41,367 nucleotides of DNA from Candidatus Uhrbacteria bacterium RIFOXYB12_FULL_58_10 (GTDB lineage Bacteria > Patescibacteriota > Patescibacteriia > UBA9934 > GWF2-40-263), in the NCBI GenBank assembly GCA_001791645.1, contig MGFA01000014.1, positions 1-41,367 of the forward strand, read 5' to 3'. Below are positions 25,752 through 33,663 of the stretch, one piece after another. Numbering within the stretch: position 1 is the stretch's first letter; the number at the start of each line of letters is the position of its first letter. The position numbers were made by a program, and so were the translations under genes. A model generated the notes under the pieces. The model worked only from the letters and a program-made list of their open reading frames with translations, had not been told where the DNA came from and searched no databases.

Positions 25752-27170
25752 TTAGTACGTCTTTCCCCGAAACGCGACGAGCGGCGTCTTGAGGAGAATC
25801 ACCAGGTCATGCCAGGGGCTCCAGTGCTCGATGTAGTAGGTATCGAGACGAACTTCCTCCTCGAATTCGAGATCCGCACGGCCGCTGATCTGCGTCGGGC
25901 CCGTGATGCCGGGCCTGATGGTGAGAACCTTGCGGTGGTGCGGCTCATACTGCGCGACCTCCTCGGGAAGATGCGGCCGCGGGCCGACCAGGGACATGCG
26001 GCCGAGGAGCACGAGGAACAGCTCCGGGAGCTCGTCCATGTGAAACTTGCGAATGACCTTTCCAACGCGTGTGACGCGCGGGTCGTCCTTCAGCTTGAAC
26101 AGCGGGGAACCGTCGCGAATGTTTCCGTGCTTCTTGATGAACTCCGGATCAAAGCGGAACGCGTGCGCGTTGCGCACCATGGATCGAAACTTGAAGTAAT
26201 GAAACGGCTTTCCGCCCTGTCCCACGCGCAGCGTCTTTTTACCTCCAGGGTCGCGCGAGAACAGGACGCGTCCCGGCTCCTCGACGAAGAGGGCGACGGA
26301 CACCGTGAGCATGATTGGCGACGTAACCACGATGAGCGCGAGTGAGCCTGCCACGTCGAACAGCCGTTTGTAGATCGCGCCCCATCCGTCGAGCGGGGTC
26401 TTTTGCACCTCGATCACCGGGATGCCGGCGAAGGTATGGACGACCGTGCGTCCGATTGCCGCCGAGAACAGGTCCGCGGTGTAGCGAAATCCGATCTGGT
26501 GCGTATCCGTGAAGGAGAGCAGTTCGAGCGCCGCGTCGCGGCTCGCCTCGGGGTCCGCGAGCATGATTTCGTCAACTCCGCCCTTTTCATGCGCGGCAAG
26601 GATTCGTTCCGAAGCGGCGGCATCCAATCGGTCAAACCGTTCAATCACGCAGAATCCGAGGCGCGGGTATGCGGAAAAAAAGTCGAGCAGCGCGCGGGCG
26701 GTCCGGTGGCTTCCGATGACGACCACGTGGCGCGTTCCAATGCCCCAGGAGAGCAGCGTCCTCTGCAGCATGCGGATGGCGAGCCGACCGAGGGAGACGA
26801 ACGCGATGGCAAGCACCCAGGCCGCCACGGCGATGAAACGCGATTCGAACAGGACGCGCGAGAAAAAGAGAATGGCGAACACCGCGGCCATGGACGTGCT
26901 CGCCGCGAGGAATACGCGCGTGAGCTCCGAGGCGATGCGTCGCGGATGGGTCGCGTACAGGCCGGAGAGCGCGAACACGGCGATCCAGACGAGCGCGACC
27001 GGGAGAATGACCGCCGTGTATCGCTCAACGGTCAGATTGAACGCGACCGGACGCCAGGCCGTGAAGAACGGGTGGAAGCGAACGTAGAACGCCGCGATTC
27101 CCGCGGCGACGAGCGCCAGGTAATCGAGCGGAACGAGCGCGAGCGTAAAGGCGAGTTCGGATCGTTTCAT
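25752..27170 (-). CDS. Polyprenyl-phosphate sugar-1-phosphate transferase (WcaJ/WbaP-type)
   Basis: 472-aa bacterial sugar transferase. About four or five N-terminal transmembrane helices (to about residue 130) are followed by a Rossmann-like CoA-binding-type domain (HVVVIGSHRTARALLDFF). The catalytic C-terminal domain begins with KRLFDVAGSLALIVVTSPIMLTV (about 270) and ends with FYKFRSMV-type FHYFKFRSM, KFHMDELPELFLVLLGRMSLVGPRPHLPEE and RPGITGPTQISGR. It starts surface glycan synthesis by moving a sugar phosphate onto undecaprenyl phosphate; the three GT4 enzymes nearby would extend it. Confidence 0.93.
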   Translation of the reverse strand: MKRSELAFTLALVPLDYLALVAAGIAAFYVRFHPFFTAWRPVAFNLTVERYTAVILPVALVWIAVFALSGLYATHPRRIASELTRVFLAASTSMAAVFAILFFSRVLFESRFIAVAAWVLAIAFVSLGRLAIRMLQRTLLSWGIGTRHVVVIGSHRTARALLDFFSAYPRLGFCVIERFDRLDAAASERILAAHEKGGVDEIMLADPEASRDAALELLSFTDTHQIGFRYTADLFSAAIGRTVVHTFAGIPVIEVQKTPLDGWGAIYKRLFDVAGSLALIVVTSPIMLTVSVALFVEEPGRVLFSRDPGGKKTLRVGQGGKPFHYFKFRSMVRNAHAFRFDPEFIKKHGNIRDGSPLFKLKDDPRVTRVGKVIRKFHMDELPELFLVLLGRMSLVGPRPHLPEEVAQYEPHHRKVLTIRPGITGPTQISGRADLEFEEEVRLDTYYIEHWSPWHDLVILLKTPLVAFRGKTY

Positions 27171-27179
27171 ATCGTTGTC

Positions 27180-27208
27180 ATCCTAACAAACCCCTTGACT
27201 TTTCTCAA
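27180..27208 (-). promoter_or_regulatory. Promoter of the sugar transferase gene
   Basis: Minus strand TTGAGA, 17-nt spacer, TAGGAT with a TGt extension; 9 nt to the ATG at 27170. Predicted leaderless. It interlocks with the rnpB promoter. Confidence 0.7.
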
Positions 27209-27223
27209 TGGATCCGGTATCAT
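27195..27223 (+). promoter_or_regulatory. Promoter of rnpB
   Basis: TTGACT, 17-nt spacer, TATCAT; the predicted start (about 27230) coincides with the 5' strand of RNase P helix P1. Its -35 lies inside the spacer of the divergent sugar-transferase promoter. Confidence 0.8.
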
Positions 27224-27229
27224 CGCCTG

Positions 27230-27695
27230 GTCTTCGGAGTGCCGGATGGCTACTCCGGCGTTACGTCGGAGAGGAAAGTCCGAACACCCTCCGCGTCGCA
27301 AGGCGCGGTGCGTCGAGCCTCGGCTCGATGGGAAGCCGTTAACGACGGCCGGGTATAAGAATCGGGAGTCGAGGCATTGGAGAAATCTATGCTCTGGTTC
27401 CGGACTCAAAGCCCAGGGAAAGTACCACAGAGACAATACTATCCCACGTCGCTCCTTTGGAGCGATGTTTGGGAGAAAGGTGAAAAGTACGTCGAGGTTC
27501 GCGTCCTGCCATTCGGCAGGACGGTGGCCACGGCGTTCGTCTCCCGGTAACGGGATGACGTGGCAAACCCTTCCCGGTGCAAGAACAAGTTTGGTAGTTC
27601 GCTAGAGCTCCGGCGCAAGTCGGAGACAAGAGAGATTGCCATCTCCTCCGCGCAAGCGGGGCAGACAAAATTCGGCTTACAGACACTTCCGAAGA
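27230..27695 (+). ncRNA. rnpB: RNase P RNA (bacterial type A-like)
   Basis: Catalytic RNA that matures tRNA 5' ends. Diagnostic sequences: GAGGAAAGTCCGAACACC near 27270, the segment around CCACAGAGACAATAC (27425), the GGTAA-type P15 region, and a 3' block ACAAAATTCGGCTTACAG (27665-27682) close to the consensus ending. The two ends pair as helix P1 (GTCTTCGGAGTG with CACTTCCGAAGAC). Length about 466 nt, rather long because of peripheral helices, such as CGTCCTGCC/GGCAGGACG around 27510. Short frames across it are not coding. Confidence 0.93.
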
Positions 27696-27698
27696 CAC

Positions 27699-27729
27699 AA
27701 AAGCGCCCCGCGAAAGCGAGGTGCTTTTG
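27699..27729 (+). terminator. Terminator of rnpB
   Basis: AAAAGCGCCCCGC, GAAA loop, GCGAGGTGCTTTTG; imperfect stem with flanking A and T tracts. Confidence 0.75.
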
Positions 27730-27879
27730 TTAATACCTGCTTAAGCAATGTTGACAGTTGGAATATCGTAGTTTTAAGGAATATGTCCATTTGGCGACAG
27801 TCTCAGAAAGCGTGTCAGTTTCTTCGCGCGTGAGTTCGCGACAGGCATCCATGGCGCAAAATTTCAGTTTGTAGCAATA

Positions 27880-29394
27880 ATGGGTCGTATGTTCAATATC
27901 CTCCAACCATTTTCTATGTCCGAACGCTCATCCGTTCTCGCGATTGTCGCGACAGGAGTGCTACTTGGCGTGCTTTTCTACGCGCTGATAGTGGACGCGG
28001 ACGGACTGGGGATCAACCTGGTCCTTGTGCAGATGGTGTTTGTCGTTGCTGTGACTGTACTGGCTAGGCGGACCGGCCATGCGTTCCGACGGGTCGCGTG
28101 GGTCGCGGCCGCATTCTCGCTCATGTTCGCCGCGACGTTCGCGCTGTACGCGTCGCCGCTCGGGCACGCGGTCGCGGGCGTCGGGTTTCTTGTCTCCCAG
28201 GCCGTGTTCGTGCTGTACGTTATCGGCCACCACGCGGACTTCCACCACCCGCTCCAGTTTCTCTACTCCGCGTTCCTCGTGATCCCTATCCGAGCGATGA
28301 CCCGCGTTTCCATTTTTTGCCACGTGCTGCCGCAGGGCAGCCGTCTGCCATCGAGCGCGAGCCCGATCTTCATCGGGCTCGGGATTCTCATTCCGCTGCT
28401 TATTGTCTTCGAGGCCCTGTTCGCTTCCGCGGATCCGCTGTTCGAGCAATATATTTCTGGAATGTTCGACGTGATTTCGCTCCCGAGCTGGATCAGCCAC
28501 ATGTTCGGGACCGCGTTCTGGTCCGTCGCGTTCGTCGCCGTGCTCGGGCTTTCGTTTTGGAGGCGCGTCGCGTTCAAGCCGCACATGCGTCCGGACCAGA
28601 GCGGACATACGGAAAGCGTCGTGGTGCTCGGCGGTGTCATCATCCTGTTTGCCACATTCCTAATAGTCCAGGCATCCTACCTGTTCGGTGGGGAAGCCGC
28701 ATTCCAGGCCACGGACTATACATTTTCAGAGTACGCACGCCGCGGGTTCGACGAGCTCGTCGCGGTGGCGACTATCGTGATTCTCCTGTTTTTGTCGCTC
28801 CGCTTCTTCCATGGCGACCGAGCCACCCATGTCCTGCGTGCGCTCCACGGCGTACTCTTCGGTGAGACACTGCTGGTCCTCATCTCCGCGATAGTTCGCA
28901 TGAACCTGTACGTGGATGCGTACGGCTACACAACCGCGCGCCTGTTTACTTACTGGTTCCTCGCGGTCGTCGCGGCACTCCTGGCGCTTGCCTTCATCCA
29001 TCTCATTCGCGACATCGCGCAGCCGAGGTTCGTTCGGCAGGGACTTGTCCTCGTCGGTGTTTTCGCGCTTACGTTTGTCCTCTCGGCCCCGGACGCGATG
29101 TCCTTCCGTCTGAACACCGACCGGATCCTCACGCAAGGAAGCGTGAACCAGATCGATGTCTATAACGCGTCCGCCGAGGCGTATGACATGCTCGTGCGCC
29201 TCGAGCAGGATGGGGTGGCGATCGAGGACGGCGACGTGAACGCGTCGCCTTTCGACCTACCGTTCGGCTCCTACTACCATCGTGGCAACTGGCGTACCTG
29301 GAACTGGGCGAAGTCCCGCATCGACCCCGCGCAACCGTTCCCTTGGTTAGGCTGCGTGACGGAAGCGTGTCTCAAAATCCAGTCCGATCAGTAA
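27880..29394 (+). CDS. DUF4153/DUF4173-like polytopic membrane protein
   Basis: 504 aa with about twelve transmembrane helices up to residue 410 and a C-terminal extracytoplasmic tail (VNQIDVYNASAEAYDMLVRLEQDG). The segment QASYLFGGEAAFQATDYTFSEYARRGFDEL matches the conserved YLFGG...YARRGFxEL motif of the DUF4153/4173 group. The group's function is unknown. The start is uncertain: ATG at 27880, or the ATG at 27889, which has AATAAT ending 7 nt upstream like the leaderless promoters here. The 150 nt between rnpB and this gene holds nothing else I recognise. Confidence 0.8.
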   Translation: MGRMFNILQPFSMSERSSVLAIVATGVLLGVLFYALIVDADGLGINLVLVQMVFVVAVTVLARRTGHAFRRVAWVAAAFSLMFAATFALYASPLGHAVAGVGFLVSQAVFVLYVIGHHADFHHPLQFLYSAFLVIPIRAMTRVSIFCHVLPQGSRLPSSASPIFIGLGILIPLLIVFEALFASADPLFEQYISGMFDVISLPSWISHMFGTAFWSVAFVAVLGLSFWRRVAFKPHMRPDQSGHTESVVVLGGVIILFATFLIVQASYLFGGEAAFQATDYTFSEYARRGFDELVAVATIVILLFLSLRFFHGDRATHVLRALHGVLFGETLLVLISAIVRMNLYVDAYGYTTARLFTYWFLAVVAALLALAFIHLIRDIAQPRFVRQGLVLVGVFALTFVLSAPDAMSFRLNTDRILTQGSVNQIDVYNASAEAYDMLVRLEQDGVAIEDGDVNASPFDLPFGSYYHRGNWRTWNWAKSRIDPAQPFPWLGCVTEACLKIQSDQ

Positions 29395-29425
29395 GGTGTT
29401 TCTTTTGCAGGGATCTCTTTAGTGG

Positions 29426-30436
29426 GTGGCGCTCGACGCGCTGTTGACCCTCGGCATCGCGACGTCGCTCGCCTTCGCCGCGGTGTTCAATGTCCTGATT
29501 CCGTCGCTCGCCGGAGTGTTGAACACGTTGTCGCTTTCGGACGGAATCTGGTCGTTCGCGGACTCGTACCTGCCATCGCGGCTTGACAGCGGGCCAAACG
29601 CGCTCTCTGCCGCGCTCATCATGTTCGTGAGCGCCGAGGTGTCCATACGGATCAGCCGTTATCAGATTCGCGTGGGCACCGCGACCGGCCATGCTAGCGT
29701 GGTGGCCGACGGAGAGGAAACACGAAGCGACGGGAAGATCGAGGCCCTTGCTGGCACGGGGTTGCTTCTGCAGCTCGCGACCGGCCTCGGCTGGCTCGAG
29801 TACCTGTTCGGCCTTGCCATGGCGTACGTCATGCTGCGGACCGCGTACGAGATTTTCGAAAGCGGCCGCGATGCGTTGTTCAGCCGCTCGCTCGGAGATT
29901 CGGTCGAGGACGGCATCAGGTCGGTCGTCGATGCGACGCCAGGCATCGAATGCCTCCGCTCGATCCTGACGTACCGTCGCGGCAACTGCCGTGTGGCAGA
30001 CGTCGAGGTGCAAAGCCCACTTGGTAGCCAGCCGCGCGGACACATCGAACGGTATATCTCTGAACAGATCCGTCGGATCCTCGAGGAATCGGGGGACGGC
30101 GGACGGGAGATTGCCGTGAATGTGCGCGCCGTTCCTCCAGACGAGGTTCAGACCCGATGGGGATACCTTGCTCGCATTGAAAGTGGTGTGTTGCGCGTGA
30201 TTGGTGACCCGTGCGTTGCCACGCATCTGGTGGTGTGCGATGTCGTCAACGGGGCGATCAAAAGCTACCACAACGTGCCCGTGGACGCCGATTCCCTTGC
30301 TGGTGTCATCACCAAGAAGCGCGTGGCCATTGTCCACGTGTTTCAGGAGTGTTCTGGCGATTGGACGTATGGTCAGGCAGAGGTTCGCCTTGTCCCGTCC
30401 GGCGATCCGCGTCTGCTCGGCATCCCGCTAGAGTAG
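29426..30436 (+). CDS. Cation diffusion facilitator-like protein, N-terminally short, with extra C-terminal domain
   Basis: 336 aa from a GTG; a stop (29420-29422) lies 3 nt upstream, so no longer start exists. About residues 66-130 match the TM5-TM6 part of CDF metal/proton antiporters (RYQIRVGTATGHASVVADGEETRSDGKIEAL, then GWLEYLFGLAMAYVML). The usual HxxxD site reads E-T-R-S-D, so a metal-binding His is replaced. Only about two helices precede it, where CDF proteins have four. A CDF cytoplasmic ferredoxin-like domain follows (IRSVVDATPGIECLRS). The last about 100 residues (VCDVVNGAIKSYHNVPVD) recall NifX/NifB-C-like domains, a weak match. Probably an atypical or eroded transporter. A leader with AGGG 15-18 nt upstream is a poor SD. 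Confidence 0.6.
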   Translation: MALDALLTLGIATSLAFAAVFNVLIPSLAGVLNTLSLSDGIWSFADSYLPSRLDSGPNALSAALIMFVSAEVSIRISRYQIRVGTATGHASVVADGEETRSDGKIEALAGTGLLLQLATGLGWLEYLFGLAMAYVMLRTAYEIFESGRDALFSRSLGDSVEDGIRSVVDATPGIECLRSILTYRRGNCRVADVEVQSPLGSQPRGHIERYISEQIRRILEESGDGGREIAVNVRAVPPDEVQTRWGYLARIESGVLRVIGDPCVATHLVVCDVVNGAIKSYHNVPVDADSLAGVITKKRVAIVHVFQECSGDWTYGQAEVRLVPSGDPRLLGIPLE

Positions 30437-30440
30437 TCTC

Positions 30441-30466
30441 TCCGCGCTTCCGAAGCGCGGTTTTTT
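30441..30466 (+). terminator. Terminator after the CDF-like gene
   Basis: CCGCGCTT with AAGCGCGG, short loop, then TTTTTTC. Confidence 0.9.
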
Positions 30467-30480
30467 CTTACGAGACCAAG

Positions 30481-30506
30481 AAAAAAAGCCCGACGCGTTG
30501 TCGGGC
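30481..30506 (-). terminator. Terminator of the VWA-kinase-CoA operon
   Basis: Minus strand GCCCGAC, loop AACGC, GTCGGGC, then TTTTTTT. It follows the VWA stop by 11 nt. Confidence 0.9.
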
Positions 30507-30517
30507 CGAGGTGAGTA

Positions 30518-31555
30518 TCAGTCGTTCTTTTTTGCGGGGAGAAGCGGCCGTGTGCCGAGGCCGGCGATGGCCTTCGGCGCCAGCGGTCCGCGCGTTCCGA
30601 CGGCCGCGACGGAATCCATCACGGTCTTGACGTTCTGTCCCGCGTATCGAGAGCCGGCCTGCCGGGATCGCATGTTGGTCGTGAACCGGTCGATCTGCCC
30701 GGTGTGCTTCGCGAGCGTGGCAAGCAGCACGTCAACGACCCGGCGGTGATCGTTGAGCGGGACGATGCGGTCATTCCCGATGAGCGATTCCCACCAGGCG
30801 AGGATCGGCCCGGGGGAGTAGGAGCCGGTCTCGCACAGCACGGCCCACAGGTTCATGCGGCGGAGCAGCTGCCGCGCGAGATCCTTGGTCGCGCGTGTCT
30901 CTCCTTCCACGGGCCTTCCGAACACGGCGCGGACCTGCGTTTCGTTGAGAGCGTCGCGCCCGGCTTCGTCCGTGATGAAGAAGGCGTGCACGTTGACCGC
31001 GCTTGAGGTGTCCACGTCGCGCACGAGCTTGTACAGCACGAGCTCGTGCGACTCGCATCCGTCGCGCTCCGTGCCGCCTCCTCCGATGCGGAACGCCCCG
31101 AGCATCGGGTCGAGCTCGGGTCCGCGTCCGAAGCGGGCGACCTGGAGAGGGTATTCGTCGCCTGCCGCGTCGGCATGCGCGATGAACAGGATTTCGAGAT
31201 CGTCGCTGTCGAGGTAGGCGCACGCCTCGTGGTAGAGGAGCGGCAACCGCTTGAAGATCTCCCCGGGCCAGGCGTGCATGGAGCCGGTGACGTCCATGAC
31301 CACGATCATCACGTTCGATGCCGTGCTCCTCATGCTTCCGCCTGCGCCGGGAACCGGCATCCCGACCGCGGCCGCCGACGGCAGCTTGCGCGTGGGCGGA
31401 GGGGTCGGGTCGATGACGCGCGCGCGAACCGACGCGGCGGGTTTCGACGCCGCCGGGGGTTCGTATGCGCGCACGGCCCTGCGGAACGGGTCGTCCGGAA
31501 GCCGGATGCTTTCCTTGACCGTATCGTTACGATGCCAGCCGAATCCTCCACTCAT
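30518..31555 (-). CDS. von Willebrand factor A domain protein
   Basis: 345-aa soluble protein. A disordered Pro/Ala-rich N-terminus (about 20-75) leads into a VWA domain starting NVMIVVMDVTGSMHAWPGEIFKRL. The MIDAS metal motif reads D-V-T-G-S (DxTGS instead of DxSGS), with VHAFFITDEAGRD as the later Asp-containing strand. The C-terminus is basic and low-complexity (KNVKT, then PLAPKAIAGLGTRPLLPAKK). VWA proteins often scaffold kinases and ATPases. Its ATG overlaps the kinase stop in an ATGA, so the two are translationally coupled. Confidence 0.85.
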   Translation of the reverse strand: MSGGFGWHRNDTVKESIRLPDDPFRRAVRAYEPPAASKPAASVRARVIDPTPPPTRKLPSAAAVGMPVPGAGGSMRSTASNVMIVVMDVTGSMHAWPGEIFKRLPLLYHEACAYLDSDDLEILFIAHADAAGDEYPLQVARFGRGPELDPMLGAFRIGGGGTERDGCESHELVLYKLVRDVDTSSAVNVHAFFITDEAGRDALNETQVRAVFGRPVEGETRATKDLARQLLRRMNLWAVLCETGSYSPGPILAWWESLIGNDRIVPLNDHRRVVDVLLATLAKHTGQIDRFTTNMRSRQAGSRYAGQNVKTVMDSVAAVGTRGPLAPKAIAGLGTRPLLPAKKND

Positions 31556-32343
31556 GGTTTCCTCCCGGTGCGAAGCGCGAAGGCTTCGCGTGTTGATGTC
31601 CGGCCGAAGGCGGCCAGACGAAGGGTTGTGATCTCATGGTTGAGCCCGCGCGCATCCTGCGGACGGGCGAGCGGGTCGTGCCGAAGCATGCGGCGGATCA
31701 TCGCGGCGAGCTCCGGATTCATGTCCGGCGGGGTGGCGCGGCTGTGCAGGTTTCCGCCGGCCATCGCGAGCGCGGTCGCGCCGAGCGCGTAGATATCGGA
31801 CGCCGGAATGGGAGGCTTCCCTTCAACGAGTTCCGGCGCGACGAAAAGCGGCGTTCCTCCCTTGGCCTTGGTGAGCGCGTCCGGGCGTCCCACGAACAGG
31901 CCGAAGTCCACGAGTACCGCGTCGTGATGCTCGATGTCGAGGATCACGTTCGCGGGCTTTACGTCGCCGTGCACGACCCCGTGGTAGTGCAGGTACGACA
32001 GCGCGTCGAGCAGCCGCTGGAGGATCCAGCACATGTGTTCGTCCGCGACGTGCCCGCGCCGTTCGATGACGGACTGGAGCTCTTCGCCGGCGATGAAGGA
32101 CATCACCATGATCTGCCCGGCGTCCGGGAGCTCCATGTAGTCCTTGAGCGTCGGGAGCGACGAGTGCCTGATGTCCCAGAGCAGCCTTGCTTCCTCGCGG
32201 AACAGGCGCATGAATTCCGGGTCGCCGGTCTTTTCCTGCTTCACGCAGACCGGCACGCCGAGCGTCGCGTGTTCCGCGTAGAAGGTGCGTCCGAACGACC
32301 CTTCCGAGATCTGACGGATGACCCGATATGGTCCGAGCCTCAT
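31552..32343 (-). CDS. Cytosolic Ser/Thr protein kinase (Hanks-type)
   Basis: 263 aa, a bare kinase domain with no transmembrane or PASTA part. Visible: Gly loop ISEGSFGRTFYA (about 10-21), catalytic Lys in VCVKQEK (about 32), catalytic loop HGDVKPANV (HGD replaces HRD, but Asp and Asn are kept), DFG, activation/P+1 region GTPLFVAPELVEGK, and DIYALGAT. All catalytic residues are in place, so it should be active; HGD in place of HRD suggests less dependence on activation-loop phosphorylation. The start is the ATG at 32343, which overlaps the upstream stop (ATGA). A longer upstream frame is antisense noise. Confidence 0.92.
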   Translation of the reverse strand: MRLGPYRVIRQISEGSFGRTFYAEHATLGVPVCVKQEKTGDPEFMRLFREEARLLWDIRHSSLPTLKDYMELPDAGQIMVMSFIAGEELQSVIERRGHVADEHMCWILQRLLDALSYLHYHGVVHGDVKPANVILDIEHHDAVLVDFGLFVGRPDALTKAKGGTPLFVAPELVEGKPPIPASDIYALGATALAMAGGNLHSRATPPDMNPELAAMIRRMLRHDPLARPQDARGLNHEITTLRLAAFGRTSTREAFALRTGRKP

Positions 32344-33521
32344 GGCGTCACCTCGCGTGGGATGGATGGAAACAGGTCGAGGATCGCGTTTGCGAGCACG
32401 AGGATGTCCCCGTCCGACGCCCCGATCGCGGTCCTGCGGCGGTTCACGTAGCGCGTGACGGACCCGTTGCCGTCCGATGTCACGCGCGCCTCGAGCGTTG
32501 AGACAAGTTCGTCCGAGGTCGACTGATGGCGGGCGACTTCCGAGGTGCGCGCCGGATCGATGCCGCGTTCGGCGAGCATGGACGGGCGCTCGGGCGAGTC
32601 GACCACGACCACGTGGTTGTTCACGCGCCCGGCAAGGCCCATTTCCACGAGCGTCGCGCACTCGATGAGCACGATCCCGCGAAAGCCCGCGAGCCGCTCG
32701 CGTTCCAGGCGGAACACGTGCGGCGCGGTCAGCCCCTCGATCGCCCGTCGCGTCTCCATCGGACAGTCCGGATGGAACAGCTTCGCGGACATGGCCGTTC
32801 GATCGATCAGCCCGTCCGCGCCGCGCACCTCGGCTCCGAGCCGCGCGACGATCTCGTCGCGGAGCCGGTCGGCCCCTGGCGTGCGTTCCGCGTACAGGTC
32901 CCGCAGGATCGCGTCGTACGACACGTGCGCGCAGGGAACGCCGAGCGTCGGCAGCCGCGTTGCAAGCCGTGCGCCCACGAAGGATTTTCCGCTCGCGATC
33001 GGTCCGGTCACCCCGACCGTGTATTGGCCGAGGATGCGTTCCTCGAGAGCCTGCTTTGTCTGGAGCGGGACGAATCTCGATACGTCGATCCCATGCGACA
33101 CGAATGCCTTGACGGATGTCGAGGACACGTCGCGCAGCGCGTCGGTCGTGGGAATGTATTGGAACCGCTTGCCGATGCCCGATAGCACGAGTTCGTGCAG
33201 GCGGCTTTGTTCCCGTTCCGTCTCTCCCTCGGCTTCCGAGCGCATGCCGCGCACGATCACGTCGCATCCTTCGCGAAGAAAGACGTCCGCAAGCAGGATC
33301 CCGGGCGCCACGATCACGCGGACATTGTCGCGTCCGAGCCGCGTGACCGCGTTTGAGAGAAGTTGCACGCGTTCGTGCGTCGAGAACAGGTATCGCCCTG
33401 TTTTCATGTCGTTGTCGAGCAGGGCAACGACCATCTCGTCGAACCGGGCCCGCGCCTCGCGGATGAGCGCAAGATGCCCGAACGTGACGGGGTCCGCGGA
33501 AAGGGGAAGGAGGGCTCGCAT
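32340..33521 (-). CDS. Fused CoaD-like/CoaE-like bifunctional CoA synthase
   Basis: 393 aa. Residues about 1-165 form a nucleotidylyltransferase like phosphopantetheine adenylyltransferase: the SADPVTFGHL motif (T-x-G-H), RGMRSEAEGETEREQ in the position of RGLRxxxDFxYE, and DVSSTSVKAFV as the SSTxxR-like motif. Residues about 170-340 form a dephospho-CoA kinase: P-loop VTGPIASGKSFVGA, the DA-like YDAILRDLY, LIDRTAMSAKLF, and IVLIECATLVEMGL (PLLxE-like). Together they would make CoA from 4'-phosphopantetheine in two steps, the same domain order as human COASY. The tail (about 340-393) is extra. The last two residues overlap the kinase start. An SD-like GGAG lies 7 nt before the ATG. Confidence 0.85.
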   Translation of the reverse strand: MRALLPLSADPVTFGHLALIREARARFDEMVVALLDNDMKTGRYLFSTHERVQLLSNAVTRLGRDNVRVIVAPGILLADVFLREGCDVIVRGMRSEAEGETEREQSRLHELVLSGIGKRFQYIPTTDALRDVSSTSVKAFVSHGIDVSRFVPLQTKQALEERILGQYTVGVTGPIASGKSFVGARLATRLPTLGVPCAHVSYDAILRDLYAERTPGADRLRDEIVARLGAEVRGADGLIDRTAMSAKLFHPDCPMETRRAIEGLTAPHVFRLERERLAGFRGIVLIECATLVEMGLAGRVNNHVVVVDSPERPSMLAERGIDPARTSEVARHQSTSDELVSTLEARVTSDGNGSVTRYVNRRRTAIGASDGDILVLANAILDLFPSIPREVTP

Positions 33522-33663
33522 GGCTTGACTCCGAAGTTGTAAGGAACTACGCTCAGTGTACGCACGACACGAAGATTCGTACTGAATTTTTTAAACGGCC
33601 CGCAAAAAGAGCGTTTCTGCTAAGGAATATGACTCATTTCTGACGAAAAAAATCGTCGTCCAT
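33522..33663. promoter_or_regulatory. Divergent control region of the CoA-kinase-VWA operon and the TrmB gene
   Basis: Between divergent starts. TACACT (33555-33560, minus) could be the -10 of the leftward operon with a poor -35, so an activator may be needed. The imperfect inverted repeat CAGTGTACG (33554-33562) and CGTACTG (33578-33584) lies over this -10 and its upstream side and is a candidate operator. On the plus strand I see no strong -10 before 33664. Confidence 0.35.

Noticed and set aside
26403-27605. 400-aa plus-strand frame over the sugar transferase and rnpB
   Set aside because: Antisense to the sugar transferase and runs through RNase P RNA.
32344-33267. Long frame continuing upstream of the kinase on the same strand
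   Set aside because: It is a +1 shadow of the CoaDE gene, rich in Arg; the kinase domain begins exactly at ATG 32343 with ATGA overlap.
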